A DNA stretch of 64,000 nt, taken from positions 62,001-126,000 of the forward strand of contig NZ_MLCL01000078.1 in assembly GCF_001942625.1 (NCBI RefSeq), written 5' to 3'. Positions 1 to 8,788 of the stretch are shown piece after piece. The notes under the pieces were generated by a model, which saw only the letters and a program-made list of their open reading frames with translations, made no database searches and was not told the origin of the DNA. This DNA is from Mycobacterium syngnathidarum. GTDB taxonomy: Bacteria > Actinomycetota > Actinomycetes > Mycobacteriales > Mycobacteriaceae. The stretch's first letter is position 1. The number at the start of each line of letters is the position of its first letter. A program made the translations under genes and the position numbers.

Positions 1-2
1 TG

Positions 3-332
3 GCGGCCTACGCGGCGAGCAAGGGCGGCATCCAGTCGATGACCCATGCACTGGCCCTGGAGTACGGCAAGCAGGGGCTGCGGGCGGTCAGCGTCGCGCC
101 GGGCAGCATCAAGTCCGGAATCACCGACGCCACACCGGGACTCGTTCCCTCCGACGCCGACTGGTCGTTGTTCGCCAAGCTGTCGCCCATCATGCCGACC
201 GACCTGAGCTCCGGCGGAGCGGGCATGGGTGACCCGTCCGCCGTCGCGGGCGTGATCGCGATGCTGGTATCCGACGACGGCGCCTTCATCAGCGGCACCG
301 AGATCCGTATCGACGGTGGCACCCACGCCTGA
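3..332 (+). CDS. Short-chain dehydrogenase/reductase, C-terminal part (5' end outside window)
   Basis: This is the C-terminal part of an NAD(P)-dependent short-chain dehydrogenase/reductase, a classical Rossmann-fold oxidoreductase. The window opens just before the catalytic Tyr-x-x-x-Lys (YAASK). It is followed by the usual Gly-rich helix, a substrate-loop region and the C-terminal signature around ISGTEIRIDGG. The frame is open back to the window edge, so the start and the cofactor-binding glycine motif are missing. Its stop lies 5 bp from the convergent stop of the next gene. The substrate cannot be told from this fragment. Confidence 0.9.
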   Translation, partial: AAYAASKGGIQSMTHALALEYGKQGLRAVSVAPGSIKSGITDATPGLVPSDADWSLFAKLSPIMPTDLSSGGAGMGDPSAVAGVIAMLVSDDGAFISGTEIRIDGGTHA

Positions 333-337
333 GGGGC

Positions 338-1420
338 CTAGGGAGCCACGGTCTTCGACTCGCCCACCACCATCGCAAACCCGACGTGGGCATCCCGCCA
401 GAACCGCTGCAGCGGACTCGTCCGGTGCAGCGCTTCGACACTCGACTGGCACACGATCTCGTCGACCGCACGCACCGCGCGGCGCGCCGCGGCTATCTGG
501 TCGCGGCGCGCCCGCGCGCGCATACCCGGGTCGATCGGGCCGTCCAGAACCCGGTTGAACGATGCGGTCAGTGTGTCGAGCAACGCCAGCCGCGACGCCC
601 TGATCTCGGCGGCGGCGTGTTCCTCGACCGGACCTTCGACGCCGATCGCCTCGACATGGTGGGCCAGTGCGCCTTCGGCCATCCCGATCACCGCAGCCGT
701 GATCCCGAGCGGCGCAATGGTACTCAGCGGAATGTGGTAGATCGGATTGCGCAACCCGGCGTGCCCCGCGGCGGTGCCGTCGACAATGCTGTTGTGGTTG
801 AGCAACCGATGCCCCGGGATGAACGCGTCATCGATCGTGATGCTCTTGCTTCCGGCGCCGATCAGCCCGATCGCATCACCGGATTCCTCGATGATGTGCA
901 GATCAGCCCGTGGCACAAGCGAATACCCGAGTCCGTCGGCGTCGCCGGTACCGACCACGCGGGCACCGACGACAACCCACTCGCAGTGGTCGATCGCCGC
1001 GACCGAGCGCCACTCGCCAGAGAGGCGGTAGCCACCGTCGACGGGCAGCAACACACCGGCCGGCGTGTGCGCCGACGCGATCCAGACGTCAGAGTCGGCC
1101 TCCCACACCTCGTCGCGCAGACGCCGGTCAGCCGAGGCCAACGCCCACGGCGGCACGCCGACCGAACCGGCCACCCAACCCGCGGCCCCGTCCAGGCGGG
1201 ATATTTCCAGGACAGCCTCGGCGAAGTCGCCGGGATGAGTCTCGATGCCGCCGAACTCCGCAGGCTGCAACATGTGCATCACCCCGGACTCACGCAGCGC
1301 GTCGACCGTCCGGATGTCGAGCCGGCCCAGCGTCTCGTTGACGAGTCCGAGCGCCTGTAGCCGTTCGGCATTCTCGTCGATGCCGTCCAGAACGTCCCCG
1401 GTCATCTCCACACCACGCAT
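338..1420 (-). CDS. Acyl-CoA dehydrogenase-fold flavin enzyme (HsaA-like)
   Basis: This 360-residue protein has the acyl-CoA dehydrogenase fold. The N-terminal segment with MLQPAEFGGIETHP and GAAGWVAGSVG resembles the HsaA/HpaB-type reduced-flavin monooxygenase group more than true fatty acyl-CoA dehydrogenases. The central beta domain (YRLSGEWRSVAAIDHCEW) and the Arg-rich C-terminal helices are present. I chose the ATG at 1420 because AAGGGAG lies 6 nt upstream; longer readings into the IclR promoter have no such site. It is divergent from the IclR regulator, with a palindrome between them, so IclR control is likely. Hydroxylation of an aromatic or steroid-type substrate is an inference. No dedicated flavin reductase gene is adjacent. 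Confidence 0.8.
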   Translation of the reverse strand: MRGVEMTGDVLDGIDENAERLQALGLVNETLGRLDIRTVDALRESGVMHMLQPAEFGGIETHPGDFAEAVLEISRLDGAAGWVAGSVGVPPWALASADRRLRDEVWEADSDVWIASAHTPAGVLLPVDGGYRLSGEWRSVAAIDHCEWVVVGARVVGTGDADGLGYSLVPRADLHIIEESGDAIGLIGAGSKSITIDDAFIPGHRLLNHNSIVDGTAAGHAGLRNPIYHIPLSTIAPLGITAAVIGMAEGALAHHVEAIGVEGPVEEHAAAEIRASRLALLDTLTASFNRVLDGPIDPGMRARARRDQIAAARRAVRAVDEIVCQSSVEALHRTSPLQRFWRDAHVGFAMVVGESKTVAP

Positions 1421-1450
1421 CGAAAACTCCCTTGTCGCGCATATCGCGTG

Positions 1451-1467
1451 CCGACCACCATGGTCGG
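1451..1467. promoter_or_regulatory. Perfect inverted repeat, candidate IclR operator
   Basis: CCGACCA-CCA-TGGTCGG is a perfect 7-bp inverted repeat with a 3-bp spacer. It lies between the divergent starts of the flavin enzyme gene (1420, minus) and the IclR-family gene (about 1516, plus). Position and symmetry suggest a binding site for the adjacent regulator. No binding data are available, so the assignment is an inference. Confidence 0.5.
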
Positions 1468-1515
1468 ACACGTGCCCAAGTGGTTGCGGCAGCATCCCGC
1501 TGAGTGAGATCGTGA

Positions 1516-2427
1516 GTGCTTCAATGTCCGACGTCCCAGGGGGCGCAGGTGCCGACATCCGCCAGCAAGGCGACATCCCGACCGAGTGCCGAACAACGCG
1601 ACACGGCTGTGTCGATGGTGGATCGCGTGGCCTTGATCCTCAATGTCTTCGACGAACCCGGCAAACACCTACGGTTGGATCAGATCGCGGGACGCACGGG
1701 TCTGCCCCGGTCTTCGGTACACCGGATTCTCAAACAGTTGCACCGCGCCGGACTCCTGCAACACCGCCCCGACGGCTACGCACTGGCCGCCTCTCCGCTG
1801 CCCGTGACCAGGATGGTCGACCACTCGCAACTGCGCAGCGTGGCATCGCCGACCCTGTCCCGTCTGCATGCCGACACCGGACTGGTGGTGCACTTGGGGG
1901 TGCTCTTCGGGGGCGACGTGGTTTATCTCGACAAGGTGGCCGGCCGTAACAGCGCCGTGGTCCCCACCCGCGTCGCCGGGCACTCGCCCGCACATGCCAG
2001 CGCGCTCGGAAAGACCATGCTGGCCCAACTCCCGGCCGAGGAGGTGGATGCCGTGCTGGGCCCCAAACTGACCCGGTCCACCCGGTCCACCATCAGCGAT
2101 CTGGAAACCCTGCACCGGGAACTGGCCCGGATCCGGTCCCGGCATGGCCTGGCCTACGACAACGAGGAATTGGCGATCGGGCTGACCAGCGTGGCGGCCC
2201 CGCTGCGGTCGACCGACGGCGAGGTGGCGGGCCTGTCCCTGACGGGCGCGGTGCCGTTGCACCGGTTGCAGCGAACCGCCCCGTTCGTGATCCGAGCCGC
2301 CCGGCATATCTCCGAGCAGTTGGGCACCGGACGCGATACCGCCTCGGCCTCCCCGGCTCACGCGCAGGCAACCGACAACCTGTTGTCACGTGTGTTGCGC
2401 ACGCTGACCTCAGACGCCTGGGTCTGA
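1516..2427 (+). CDS. IclR-family transcriptional regulator
   Basis: An IclR-type regulator of up to 303 residues. An N-terminal winged helix-turn-helix (ILNVFDEPGKHLRLDQIAGRTGLPRSSVHRIL, about residues 40-72) is followed by the IclR effector-binding domain with HLGVLFGGDVVYLDKVAG and SALGKTMLAQLP. The GTG at 1516 gives the longest form; the real start may be the GTG at 1609 or ATG at 1615, just before the HTH, because the first 30 residues are low-complexity and no Shine-Dalgarno is clear. It is divergent from one HsaA-like gene and ends 10 bp from the convergent end of a second. It probably controls one or both flavin enzyme genes in response to a small aromatic or acid effector. Confidence 0.88.
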   Translation: MLQCPTSQGAQVPTSASKATSRPSAEQRDTAVSMVDRVALILNVFDEPGKHLRLDQIAGRTGLPRSSVHRILKQLHRAGLLQHRPDGYALAASPLPVTRMVDHSQLRSVASPTLSRLHADTGLVVHLGVLFGGDVVYLDKVAGRNSAVVPTRVAGHSPAHASALGKTMLAQLPAEEVDAVLGPKLTRSTRSTISDLETLHRELARIRSRHGLAYDNEELAIGLTSVAAPLRSTDGEVAGLSLTGAVPLHRLQRTAPFVIRAARHISEQLGTGRDTASASPAHAQATDNLLSRVLRTLTSDAWV

Positions 2428-2436
2428 ATCCGGCGG

Positions 2437-3534
2437 CTACCAAACTATCTCGTCGACCTCCATGCCGAACGAGTGGCGGCCGACCAGGGCCAGCACCTGT
2501 TCCACGTTGCTGGCGACGTGCGTCTGCGCAGTCTGGACATCACGCCACACACGTTCCACCAGGAGGTCCTCGGCGTCGCGGCCGTCCGAGTGGGCGATGA
2601 ACGTCCGGATCGCCGCGACCGCACGTTCGGAGGCCAGCACCTGGTCGCGCCGCGACCGCAGCACCAGATCGGTGTCTGCGGCCTGCCCGGCGCCCGCGCA
2701 TGCCATGAGATCGCCGAGATTGCGGTCGATCTGGGCGATCGACAACTCAAGATCACTGCACGCCATGGCAACCGGATCCGCCGACGAGGTGGCCTTCGGC
2801 CGCAATACCGAAAGGATGTTCTGGGCGGCACCGAGCAGAGGAGCCGTTCCGGTGTGGGTGTACATCGTCGGTTGCGGCAGTCGGTACAGCGGCGCCAGCC
2901 TGCCCAGCTGATCGTCACTGACCCAGCCGAACGTGCGATACCGCGGTACCACCGCACCGGAGACGACGACGTCGTGCGCGCCGATACCGCGTAATCCCAC
3001 GCTGTCCCAACTCGATTCCACGACATAGTCGGCCCGCGGCACCAGTGCCACCAGGAAATCCTGGGCGGCACCGTCCTCACCTACCAGCACCGCGGCGGCC
3101 ATGAGCCACGACGAGTGCAGGATGCCGGTGCACCGGCTCCACCTGCCGGACAACCGGAAGTCGTCTCCGACACGTTCGAGGCGGCCCGTCGGGGCGTATG
3201 ACTCGCAGAGCAAGGTCCGCCGATCCTGCCCCCACACGTCGCGCTGGGCGCGCTCGTCGAACAACGACAGATGCCAGGTGTTGACCCCCAACCACCCGGC
3301 CAGCCAGCCGGTGGAGGTACATGCCGCAGAAAGGTCGCGGGTGACGGCGAGATACTCGGCCGGGTCTACCTCGATGCCGCCGAACGCCTTGGGTTGCAGC
3401 ATCGCAAAGAAACCCGCCTCGTGCAGGCCGGCGATCACCGCGGGATCGACGGCCCCGCCGCGGTCGACGTCGGCGGCGGCTTCGGCGATCGCCGGCAGTG
3501 CCTGGCGCACCGCGGCGCGCACATTCTGCGTCAT
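2437..3534 (-). CDS. Acyl-CoA dehydrogenase-fold flavin enzyme (HsaA-like), second copy
   Basis: A 365-residue paralogue of the protein at 338-1420. It shares the N-terminal pattern FFAMLQPKAFGGIEVDP, the segment STGWLAGWLGVNTWH and the central FRLSGRWSRCTGILHSSW, which places it in the HsaA-like branch of the acyl-CoA dehydrogenase superfamily. The ATG at 3534 (MTQNVRAAV) begins a normal family N-terminus; the frame remains open upstream but that part is Arg-rich and not family-like. It is divergent from a third, shorter homologue at 3609. A monooxygenase role with reduced flavin is inferred from family only. Confidence 0.8.
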   Translation of the reverse strand: MTQNVRAAVRQALPAIAEAAADVDRGGAVDPAVIAGLHEAGFFAMLQPKAFGGIEVDPAEYLAVTRDLSAACTSTGWLAGWLGVNTWHLSLFDERAQRDVWGQDRRTLLCESYAPTGRLERVGDDFRLSGRWSRCTGILHSSWLMAAAVLVGEDGAAQDFLVALVPRADYVVESSWDSVGLRGIGAHDVVVSGAVVPRYRTFGWVSDDQLGRLAPLYRLPQPTMYTHTGTAPLLGAAQNILSVLRPKATSSADPVAMACSDLELSIAQIDRNLGDLMACAGAGQAADTDLVLRSRRDQVLASERAVAAIRTFIAHSDGRDAEDLLVERVWRDVQTAQTHVASNVEQVLALVGRHSFGMEVDEIVW

Positions 3535-3608
3535 CAGTGCCGCCCTATCCTGCCCGTCGGGTATGTCACCATCGTGGATACCATCCGTCGCCCCTCTCAG
3601 GAGGTCAT

Positions 3609-4625
3609 ATGGCCGAGCCGCCCGGTGCACCCGGCGTCGATCCCGGTGTCTCGGTTGCTGAATCGATTGCCGTCCGTAGCGATCCGTCGTTCCGGTTGTT
3701 GCAGCCGGTCCGCTGCGGCGGGCGTGCGGTGACCGGATCAAGCTCGGAGGCAGTCGATTTCGTCGCCGCGGTGGCCGCGCTCGCCGAGCGCGACGGGTCG
3801 GGCGGGTGGTTGGCCGCGGCGGTCAACACCGCGGCTCACCTGGTTGCGGGCCTGGGCGACAGCGCCGCCGAGCGGGTGTGGGGCGCCGATGCCGGTGCAC
3901 TGGTCACCACCGGCGAGGAGCACACGGGTGTACTGACGGCCGACCGCGGGAGCTTCCGATTGACCGGTCACTGGCAGGCGGTATCCGGCGCCCTTTTCGC
4001 GGACTGGCTGCTGGTGAACGCCCTGGACGGCGATTCGGTCCGGCACGTGCTCGTCCCCCGCGGTGCGGTGCGTCTCGACCGCCACACCGGCCCGCGTGGC
4101 CTGGATGCGGCCGGGATCGCCGACGTCACGGCCTCCGGCGCGCTCGTCGACGCGCAGGACGTGTTCCCGGTCCCGGCCGACGGTTCGGGTGACACTGCCG
4201 ATTCCGGCACGACCCGGCCGCCCTACGAGGTCCTCGCCGGTGCCGGGCAGGCCGCCGCCGTGGTCGGCGCCGCCGCAGGTGTGTGGCGGGCGCATGTCGG
4301 CCAGGTCCGGCAGCGGCTGGCCACGTCGTACGGAAGCGAGGACACCACCGAGCTGACATCGTCGGCGGTGCTGGTGGCCAGGGCGGAATCGGACATCGAC
4401 GCCGCACGGCTTCAACTTCTGACGTCTGTGAGCGCCGATGGGCCCGCCGCGGCGACGGCCCAATTCCAGGCCGTGACCCGCGCCCGCAACGCCGCCGACC
4501 AACTTCTCAGCAGCGGCAACCGTCACGCGCTCGATGCCACGGATCCCGTGGCCCGCCTGTGGTTCGACGTGCTAGCCGGATACCGATTGACGATCCGACG
4601 CGTCGCGCACCCCACTGCCGGCTGA
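3609..4625 (+). CDS. Short acyl-CoA dehydrogenase-like protein, third copy
   Basis: This 338-residue protein is a third, more diverged acyl-CoA dehydrogenase-like protein. It keeps the pattern GSGGWLAAAVNTAAHLVAGLG and FRLTGHWQAVSGALFADW seen in its two neighbours, but the N-terminal helical domain is shortened and the conserved FGG segment is absent. An AGGAGG at 3599-3604 lies 4 nt before the ATG at 3609, which fixes the start. The 3' end overlaps the convergent acyltransferase gene by 54 bp. It may be a partner subunit or a regulatory homologue of the flavin enzymes, in the way FadE proteins pair as heteromers; that is an inference. Confidence 0.75.
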   Translation: MAEPPGAPGVDPGVSVAESIAVRSDPSFRLLQPVRCGGRAVTGSSSEAVDFVAAVAALAERDGSGGWLAAAVNTAAHLVAGLGDSAAERVWGADAGALVTTGEEHTGVLTADRGSFRLTGHWQAVSGALFADWLLVNALDGDSVRHVLVPRGAVRLDRHTGPRGLDAAGIADVTASGALVDAQDVFPVPADGSGDTADSGTTRPPYEVLAGAGQAAAVVGAAAGVWRAHVGQVRQRLATSYGSEDTTELTSSAVLVARAESDIDAARLQLLTSVSADGPAAATAQFQAVTRARNAADQLLSSGNRHALDATDPVARLWFDVLAGYRLTIRRVAHPTAG

Positions 4626-6011
4626 ATCCGCCCGAGCCGCAAGCTCGGCCAGTGCCCGCGGTACCCGGTCGGCGATGCCGTACGGATCAGACACCTGGTC
4701 ACCACAGGTGAGCACACAGATCGCCATCTGATCGCGGTAGCTCCAGCCGGTGAAGTTCAGCCCCATCGGGAACACGATCGGTCCCGACGAGATGAGCTGC
4801 TCGATTGGGGCCCCGCCCCAATACAGCGTGCTCTGCGGCCCGCGCATGTTCGACGCGATCAGGCTGAACATCGGGCGGCGCTTCATCTTCGCACCAAGGA
4901 TCGGCAACACCCGCGAGTACAGCCAGAACAGCGGCCAATACTCCATCCAGTCGTGCTGCAGCCAGGCGTCGCGCTCAGCCTGCACCTCACGCGCGGTGCG
5001 GGTCGCCGAGGCTACCGCGGCCAACCGCTCCACCGGATCGGCGATGTGCGTCGCGAGGTCGACGTTCCAGCGGGCAACCTTGTTACCCCACTCGGCCTCG
5101 GTCTCGACCGGGCGCATCGAGACCGGCACCACCGCGGTCATGCTTTCGTCGCCGAGCTTGCCGTTCTCGGCCAGGTAGTCGCGCAGCGCCCCACCGCAGA
5201 TCGTGAGGAAGACATCGTTGACGGTGACGCCGAAAGCCTTTGAGACACGCCTGATCTCCGTCACATCGCAGCGGCGGTAGGCGAATCGGCGGCGGGCCGA
5301 GAACGGCTCGTTGAACGGCATGGCCGGCGCGGCGAACGCTTCTGCGTACCCCGGCTTTCCGGCCTTCTGCCTGCGCCGGATCACCCTGGTGACCGCCACG
5401 GTGCGAGCGATGATGCTCGGGAATCGGGCCAGTGCGGCGATCTGGTGACGCAGGACCAGCGGCCACCAGATCCATGGTGCCGGGCGTCGCTCGTTCGGCA
5501 GCGGTGACGAGAGTGGCTGCGGCAGCGGGGTCTGCGGATCGGAGCTGTACAGGGTTTCCAGCAGCCGCAGCGATGCGGTGCCGTCGGCGACCGCGTGGTG
5601 AATCTTGAGAACCAGTGCGATGCGGCCGTCAGCCAGCCCCTCGACGAACCACAACTGCCAGGCCGGACGGTCGCGGTCCAGCCCGACTTCGAAGATCTCA
5701 CCGATCGTCGCGGCCAGCTCGTCGTCGCCACCGGGCGCGGGCGCAGTGGTCCGCTGCAGGTGGTACTGCATGTCGACCTGTGGCCGCGAAACCCACCACG
5801 GCCGGCCGAAGCCCACCCGCGGGGACAGCAGCTGCCACTGCAACGGCTCGATGTGATCGACCCAGCCCTGCACGGCCGACTTGAGCCGGTCGAATGAGAG
5901 TGGCTCGGACATCTGGCTCGGATCGAGCACGACGGCCTTCATCGTGTGCTGTGGTTGCACCGAGCTCTCCCACGCCAGGAAGCTGTTGTCCTCGCCCTTC
6001 AAACGCCGCAT
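4572..6011 (-). CDS. Wax ester synthase/diacylglycerol O-acyltransferase (WS/DGAT)
   Basis: A 479-residue WS/DGAT-family enzyme that transfers acyl groups from acyl-CoA to diacylglycerol or fatty alcohol for storage-lipid synthesis. The catalytic HHxxxDG motif is HHAVADG at about residues 138-144, and the NDVF segment (VNDVFLTICGGALRDYL) and late GPQ-type segment (MRGPQSTLYWGG) are present. The ATG at 6011 (MRRLKGEDN) is the family start and has GCGAGG upstream. It is divergent from fadD/lipO, matching the arrangement of Rv1425 with fadD12 and lipO in M. tuberculosis as I recall it. The 3' end overlaps the previous gene's end. Confidence 0.92.
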   Translation of the reverse strand: MRRLKGEDNSFLAWESSVQPQHTMKAVVLDPSQMSEPLSFDRLKSAVQGWVDHIEPLQWQLLSPRVGFGRPWWVSRPQVDMQYHLQRTTAPAPGGDDELAATIGEIFEVGLDRDRPAWQLWFVEGLADGRIALVLKIHHAVADGTASLRLLETLYSSDPQTPLPQPLSSPLPNERRPAPWIWWPLVLRHQIAALARFPSIIARTVAVTRVIRRRQKAGKPGYAEAFAAPAMPFNEPFSARRRFAYRRCDVTEIRRVSKAFGVTVNDVFLTICGGALRDYLAENGKLGDESMTAVVPVSMRPVETEAEWGNKVARWNVDLATHIADPVERLAAVASATRTAREVQAERDAWLQHDWMEYWPLFWLYSRVLPILGAKMKRRPMFSLIASNMRGPQSTLYWGGAPIEQLISSGPIVFPMGLNFTGWSYRDQMAICVLTCGDQVSDPYGIADRVPRALAELAARADSAGSGVRDASDRQSVSG

Positions 6012-6147
6012 TTTCCAACCTCGCTTGTCCTCACCGCCGTTACGGCACTGTCTGTGGCTGTCATCACTCTTATCCGACCGTGTGTCCCAAGAGACAAGCT
6101 GTCCCAACCAGCGAGACTCAACGGTCCGCAGCAGGCTCGACGGCCCC

Positions 6148-6153
6148 TACGGT
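6148..6153 (+). promoter_or_regulatory. Candidate -10 element (leaderless start of fadD12)
   Basis: TACGGT matches TANNNT and ends 7 nt before the ATG at 6161. No Shine-Dalgarno-like sequence lies between them. This spacing would put the transcription start on the start codon. Confidence 0.4.
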
Positions 6154-6160
6154 TTGCGCC

Positions 6161-7807
6161 ATGAAGCGAGCCATTCCGCGCCCTGCCAGCCTCGTAGCCA
6201 CGGCCAATCGGTTCCGGGTGATCGCCCGCAGCATCGCCGTGCTTCGCGAGTCGGGCCTGTCCGGTGGAGCGGCCGACGGCATCCGCCAAGCCAAGCTGGT
6301 CCGCCAGTTCGGGGGGTTCGCCGCCGTCATCGAAAGCGCCGCCAACCGTGACCCCAACGCCATCGCCATCACCGACGAATGGGGCGACGTGACGTTCGTC
6401 CAGCTCAACGACCGGGTCAATGCCCTGGCCAGGGCCTGGAACTCGCGGGGAATCGGCGCGGGTTCGGTCATCGCCGCCCTGTGCCGCGATCATCGCGGGT
6501 TGGTCACCATCTTGGCCGCGGCCGGCAAGGTCGGGGCCCAACTGCTGCTGATGAACACGGGCTTCGCCAAGCCGCAGCTGGCCGATGTCGCGGCCCGCGA
6601 AAAGGTGAACGTGCTCATCTACGACGAGGAGTTCGCCGACCTGGTCAGTGCCATCGATCCCGGTGTACGGCGCTTCCTGGCGTGGACCGACGAACGCTCA
6701 GCCGCTGATGTCGAAGGTTCGCTGGAAGGCCTGATCGCGCACACTTCCCCCGCGCCGGTGGCCGCTCCGGCCAATCCCGGCGGCATGACCCTGCTCACCA
6801 GCGGTACCACCGGCACCCCCAAGGGTGCCCCGCGCGGCAAGACCTCTCCCCTGTTCTCGGCACAGCTGCTCGACCGAGTGCCGCGCCGCCGCGGTCAGAC
6901 CTGCATGCTGGCCGCGCCGATGTTCCACGGCACGGGACTCGGCCAGGCGGTGCTGTCGCTGGCGCTGGGCAACCGCCTGGTGCTGCGACGCAAGTTCAAC
7001 CCCGAGGAAACCCTGCGCTCGGTCCAGAATCACGGCTGCGACGTGCTGGTGGTCGTGCCGACCATGCTGCAGCGAATCCTCGCCCTGCCCAAGGACGTTC
7101 GTGACAAATACGACACCTCGTCACTCAAGATCGTCTTCGTTTCCGGCTCGGCCATGCCACCCGACCTGGTCGAGCGGACCCTGGCCGAATTCGGTCCGGT
7201 GCTCTACAACCTCTACGGCTCAACCGAACTCGCGGTCATGACCGTGGCGATGCCCGAGGATCTGCTCCACGATCCCCGGACCGCGGGCCGGGCACCGGTC
7301 GGATGCGTGGTGCGCCTCTACGACGATGCGGGCAAACAGATCACCGAACCGGGCGTGATCGGCCGGGTCTTCGCCGGCAGCGACGTGAGCTTCGCCGGCT
7401 ACACCGACGGCCGCACCAAGGAGTCCATCGACGGATTGCAGAGCAGCGGCGATGTCGGCCACTTCGACGAGACCGGCCGGCTCTACATCGACGGCCGTGA
7501 CGACGACATGGTGATCTGCGGCGGCGAGAACGTCTATCCGCTGGAGGTCGAAAACCTGATCACCAGCCATCCCGAGGTCGACGAGGTGGCCGTGATCGGG
7601 GTCAGCGACAACGATTTCGGCCAACGGCTCAACGCCTATGTGGTGCTGGTCGACGGAGCCACCCTGGCCCCCGACGACATCAAGGACTACGTGCGGGCCA
7701 ACCTGGCCCGCTACAAGATCCCCCGCGACGTCGAGTTCCTGACCAAGCTGCCCCGCAACGCCACCGGCAAGGTGCTGCGCGGCGAGCTGACCGGGGGTGC
7801 GCGGTGA
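6161..7807 (+). CDS. fadD12: Fatty acyl-CoA/AMP ligase, FadD12-like
   Basis: A 548-residue member of the ANL adenylate-forming superfamily that activates a fatty acid with ATP to acyl-AMP and then acyl-CoA. The P-loop signature TSGTTGTPKG is at about residues 213-222, the YGSTE motif is in the middle, and the C-terminal hinge (GRDDDMVICGGENVYP) and catalytic Lys in RNATGKVLRGEL are intact. The start MKRAIPRP is at 6161. It is the first gene of a run with an HSL-type esterase (4-bp overlap) and two SDRs. The neighbourhood matches Rv1425-lipO-fadD12, which is why I use that name. Confidence 0.88.
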   Translation: MKRAIPRPASLVATANRFRVIARSIAVLRESGLSGGAADGIRQAKLVRQFGGFAAVIESAANRDPNAIAITDEWGDVTFVQLNDRVNALARAWNSRGIGAGSVIAALCRDHRGLVTILAAAGKVGAQLLLMNTGFAKPQLADVAAREKVNVLIYDEEFADLVSAIDPGVRRFLAWTDERSAADVEGSLEGLIAHTSPAPVAAPANPGGMTLLTSGTTGTPKGAPRGKTSPLFSAQLLDRVPRRRGQTCMLAAPMFHGTGLGQAVLSLALGNRLVLRRKFNPEETLRSVQNHGCDVLVVVPTMLQRILALPKDVRDKYDTSSLKIVFVSGSAMPPDLVERTLAEFGPVLYNLYGSTELAVMTVAMPEDLLHDPRTAGRAPVGCVVRLYDDAGKQITEPGVIGRVFAGSDVSFAGYTDGRTKESIDGLQSSGDVGHFDETGRLYIDGRDDDMVICGGENVYPLEVENLITSHPEVDEVAVIGVSDNDFGQRLNAYVVLVDGATLAPDDIKDYVRANLARYKIPRDVEFLTKLPRNATGKVLRGELTGGAR

Positions 7808-8778
7808 GCGATCACGAGTCGATGAAGCGCGAGGTCGCCGGCCGGATGGGCGATGCGTTCGCCCCGATCCTGTCCGGTGACCTCGACCCCATCGCCGCCG
7901 CGGCCGAGGTCCGGGCCCGGCTCAAGGCCAGCCGCCGACCGGCTCAGCCGGTAGCTGTGGCCAAGGTCGAAAACCGCGCCATCCCAGGTCCCGCCGGTGA
8001 GGTTCCGGTGCGGATCTACCACCCGCTGGACACCGAGGCCGACACCTGCCTGCCCGTGCTGATCTATTTCCACGGCGGCGGATTTGTCCTGTGCGACCTG
8101 GACTCACATGACTCGTGCTGCCGCCGCCTCGCCAACGGCATCGGTGCAATAGTGGTTTCCGTCGACTATCGGCTGGCGCCCGAGCATCCGTATCCCGCCG
8201 CGGTCGAAGATGCCTGGGCGGCAACGCAATGGGTGGCCGACCACGCCGGCGAGTTCGGTGGCGACCCGGCCCGGCTCGTGGTCGCAGGCGACAGCGCGGG
8301 TGGCAACCTGGCGGCAGTTGTCGCGATGACGGCACGGGACCGCAATGGCCCACCGATCGCATTCCAAGTGCTGATCTACCCGGTGGTCGACCAGCGCCGC
8401 AAGTCATCGCTGTCCAGCCCGCACACCCGCAGCGGGGTGCTGACCGCCGAGCACATGCAGTGGTTCACCGCGCAGTACCTCGGGGCCTGCGGCGCCCATG
8501 CCGACGTGTCCGCCTCGCCGATTCTCGGTGACATGACCGGACTTCCGGATGGGCACGTGCTCACCGGGGCCTTGGATCCGCTGTGCGAGGAAGGCGAGGA
8601 GTACGCCCGCAGGCTCGCCGCCGGCGGCGCGAACGTCAGCGTCCGGCGCTACGAGCGCGGCTTCCACGGATTCTTCAACCTCGCCGACCATCTCCCCGCT
8701 GCCGCAGAGGCCACCGAAGACGTGTGCGCCGTCGTGCGCGACGCCCTGAACTCCACCACTGCATCCCAAAATCAATGA
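7804..8778 (+). CDS. lipO: Alpha/beta hydrolase of the hormone-sensitive lipase family (LipO-like)
   Basis: A 324-residue carboxylesterase/lipase of the HSL (family IV) type. The oxyanion-hole motif HGGG is at residues 90-93, the nucleophile Ser164 is in GDSAGG, the acid is in LDPLCEEG, and the catalytic His is in ERGFHGF. The GTG start overlaps the stop of the acyl-CoA ligase (GTGA), so translation is probably coupled. It likely releases fatty acids or short acyl chains that the ligase next to it activates. The symbol rests on context with fadD12 and the WS/DGAT gene. Confidence 0.85.
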   Translation: MSDHESMKREVAGRMGDAFAPILSGDLDPIAAAAEVRARLKASRRPAQPVAVAKVENRAIPGPAGEVPVRIYHPLDTEADTCLPVLIYFHGGGFVLCDLDSHDSCCRRLANGIGAIVVSVDYRLAPEHPYPAAVEDAWAATQWVADHAGEFGGDPARLVVAGDSAGGNLAAVVAMTARDRNGPPIAFQVLIYPVVDQRRKSSLSSPHTRSGVLTAEHMQWFTAQYLGACGAHADVSASPILGDMTGLPDGHVLTGALDPLCEEGEEYARRLAAGGANVSVRRYERGFHGFFNLADHLPAAAEATEDVCAVVRDALNSTTASQNQ

Positions 8779-8788
8779 AAGGCAACCC

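Noticed and set aside
3560..3582. GGTAT...ATACC symmetric sequence between the divergent flavin enzyme genes
   Set aside because: The arms match only in part (GGTATgtCAC against GTGgATACC) and a promoter element there explains them as well; too weak to call an operator.
289..3741. Long opposite-strand open frames over the flavin enzyme genes
   Set aside because: They are high-GC shadow frames rich in Arg, Pro and Ser with no family pattern.
6070..6115. Operator-like sequence TGTCCCAAGAGACA between the WS/DGAT and fadD12 genes
   Set aside because: Only 5 of 7 arm positions match, so it is not clearly above chance.
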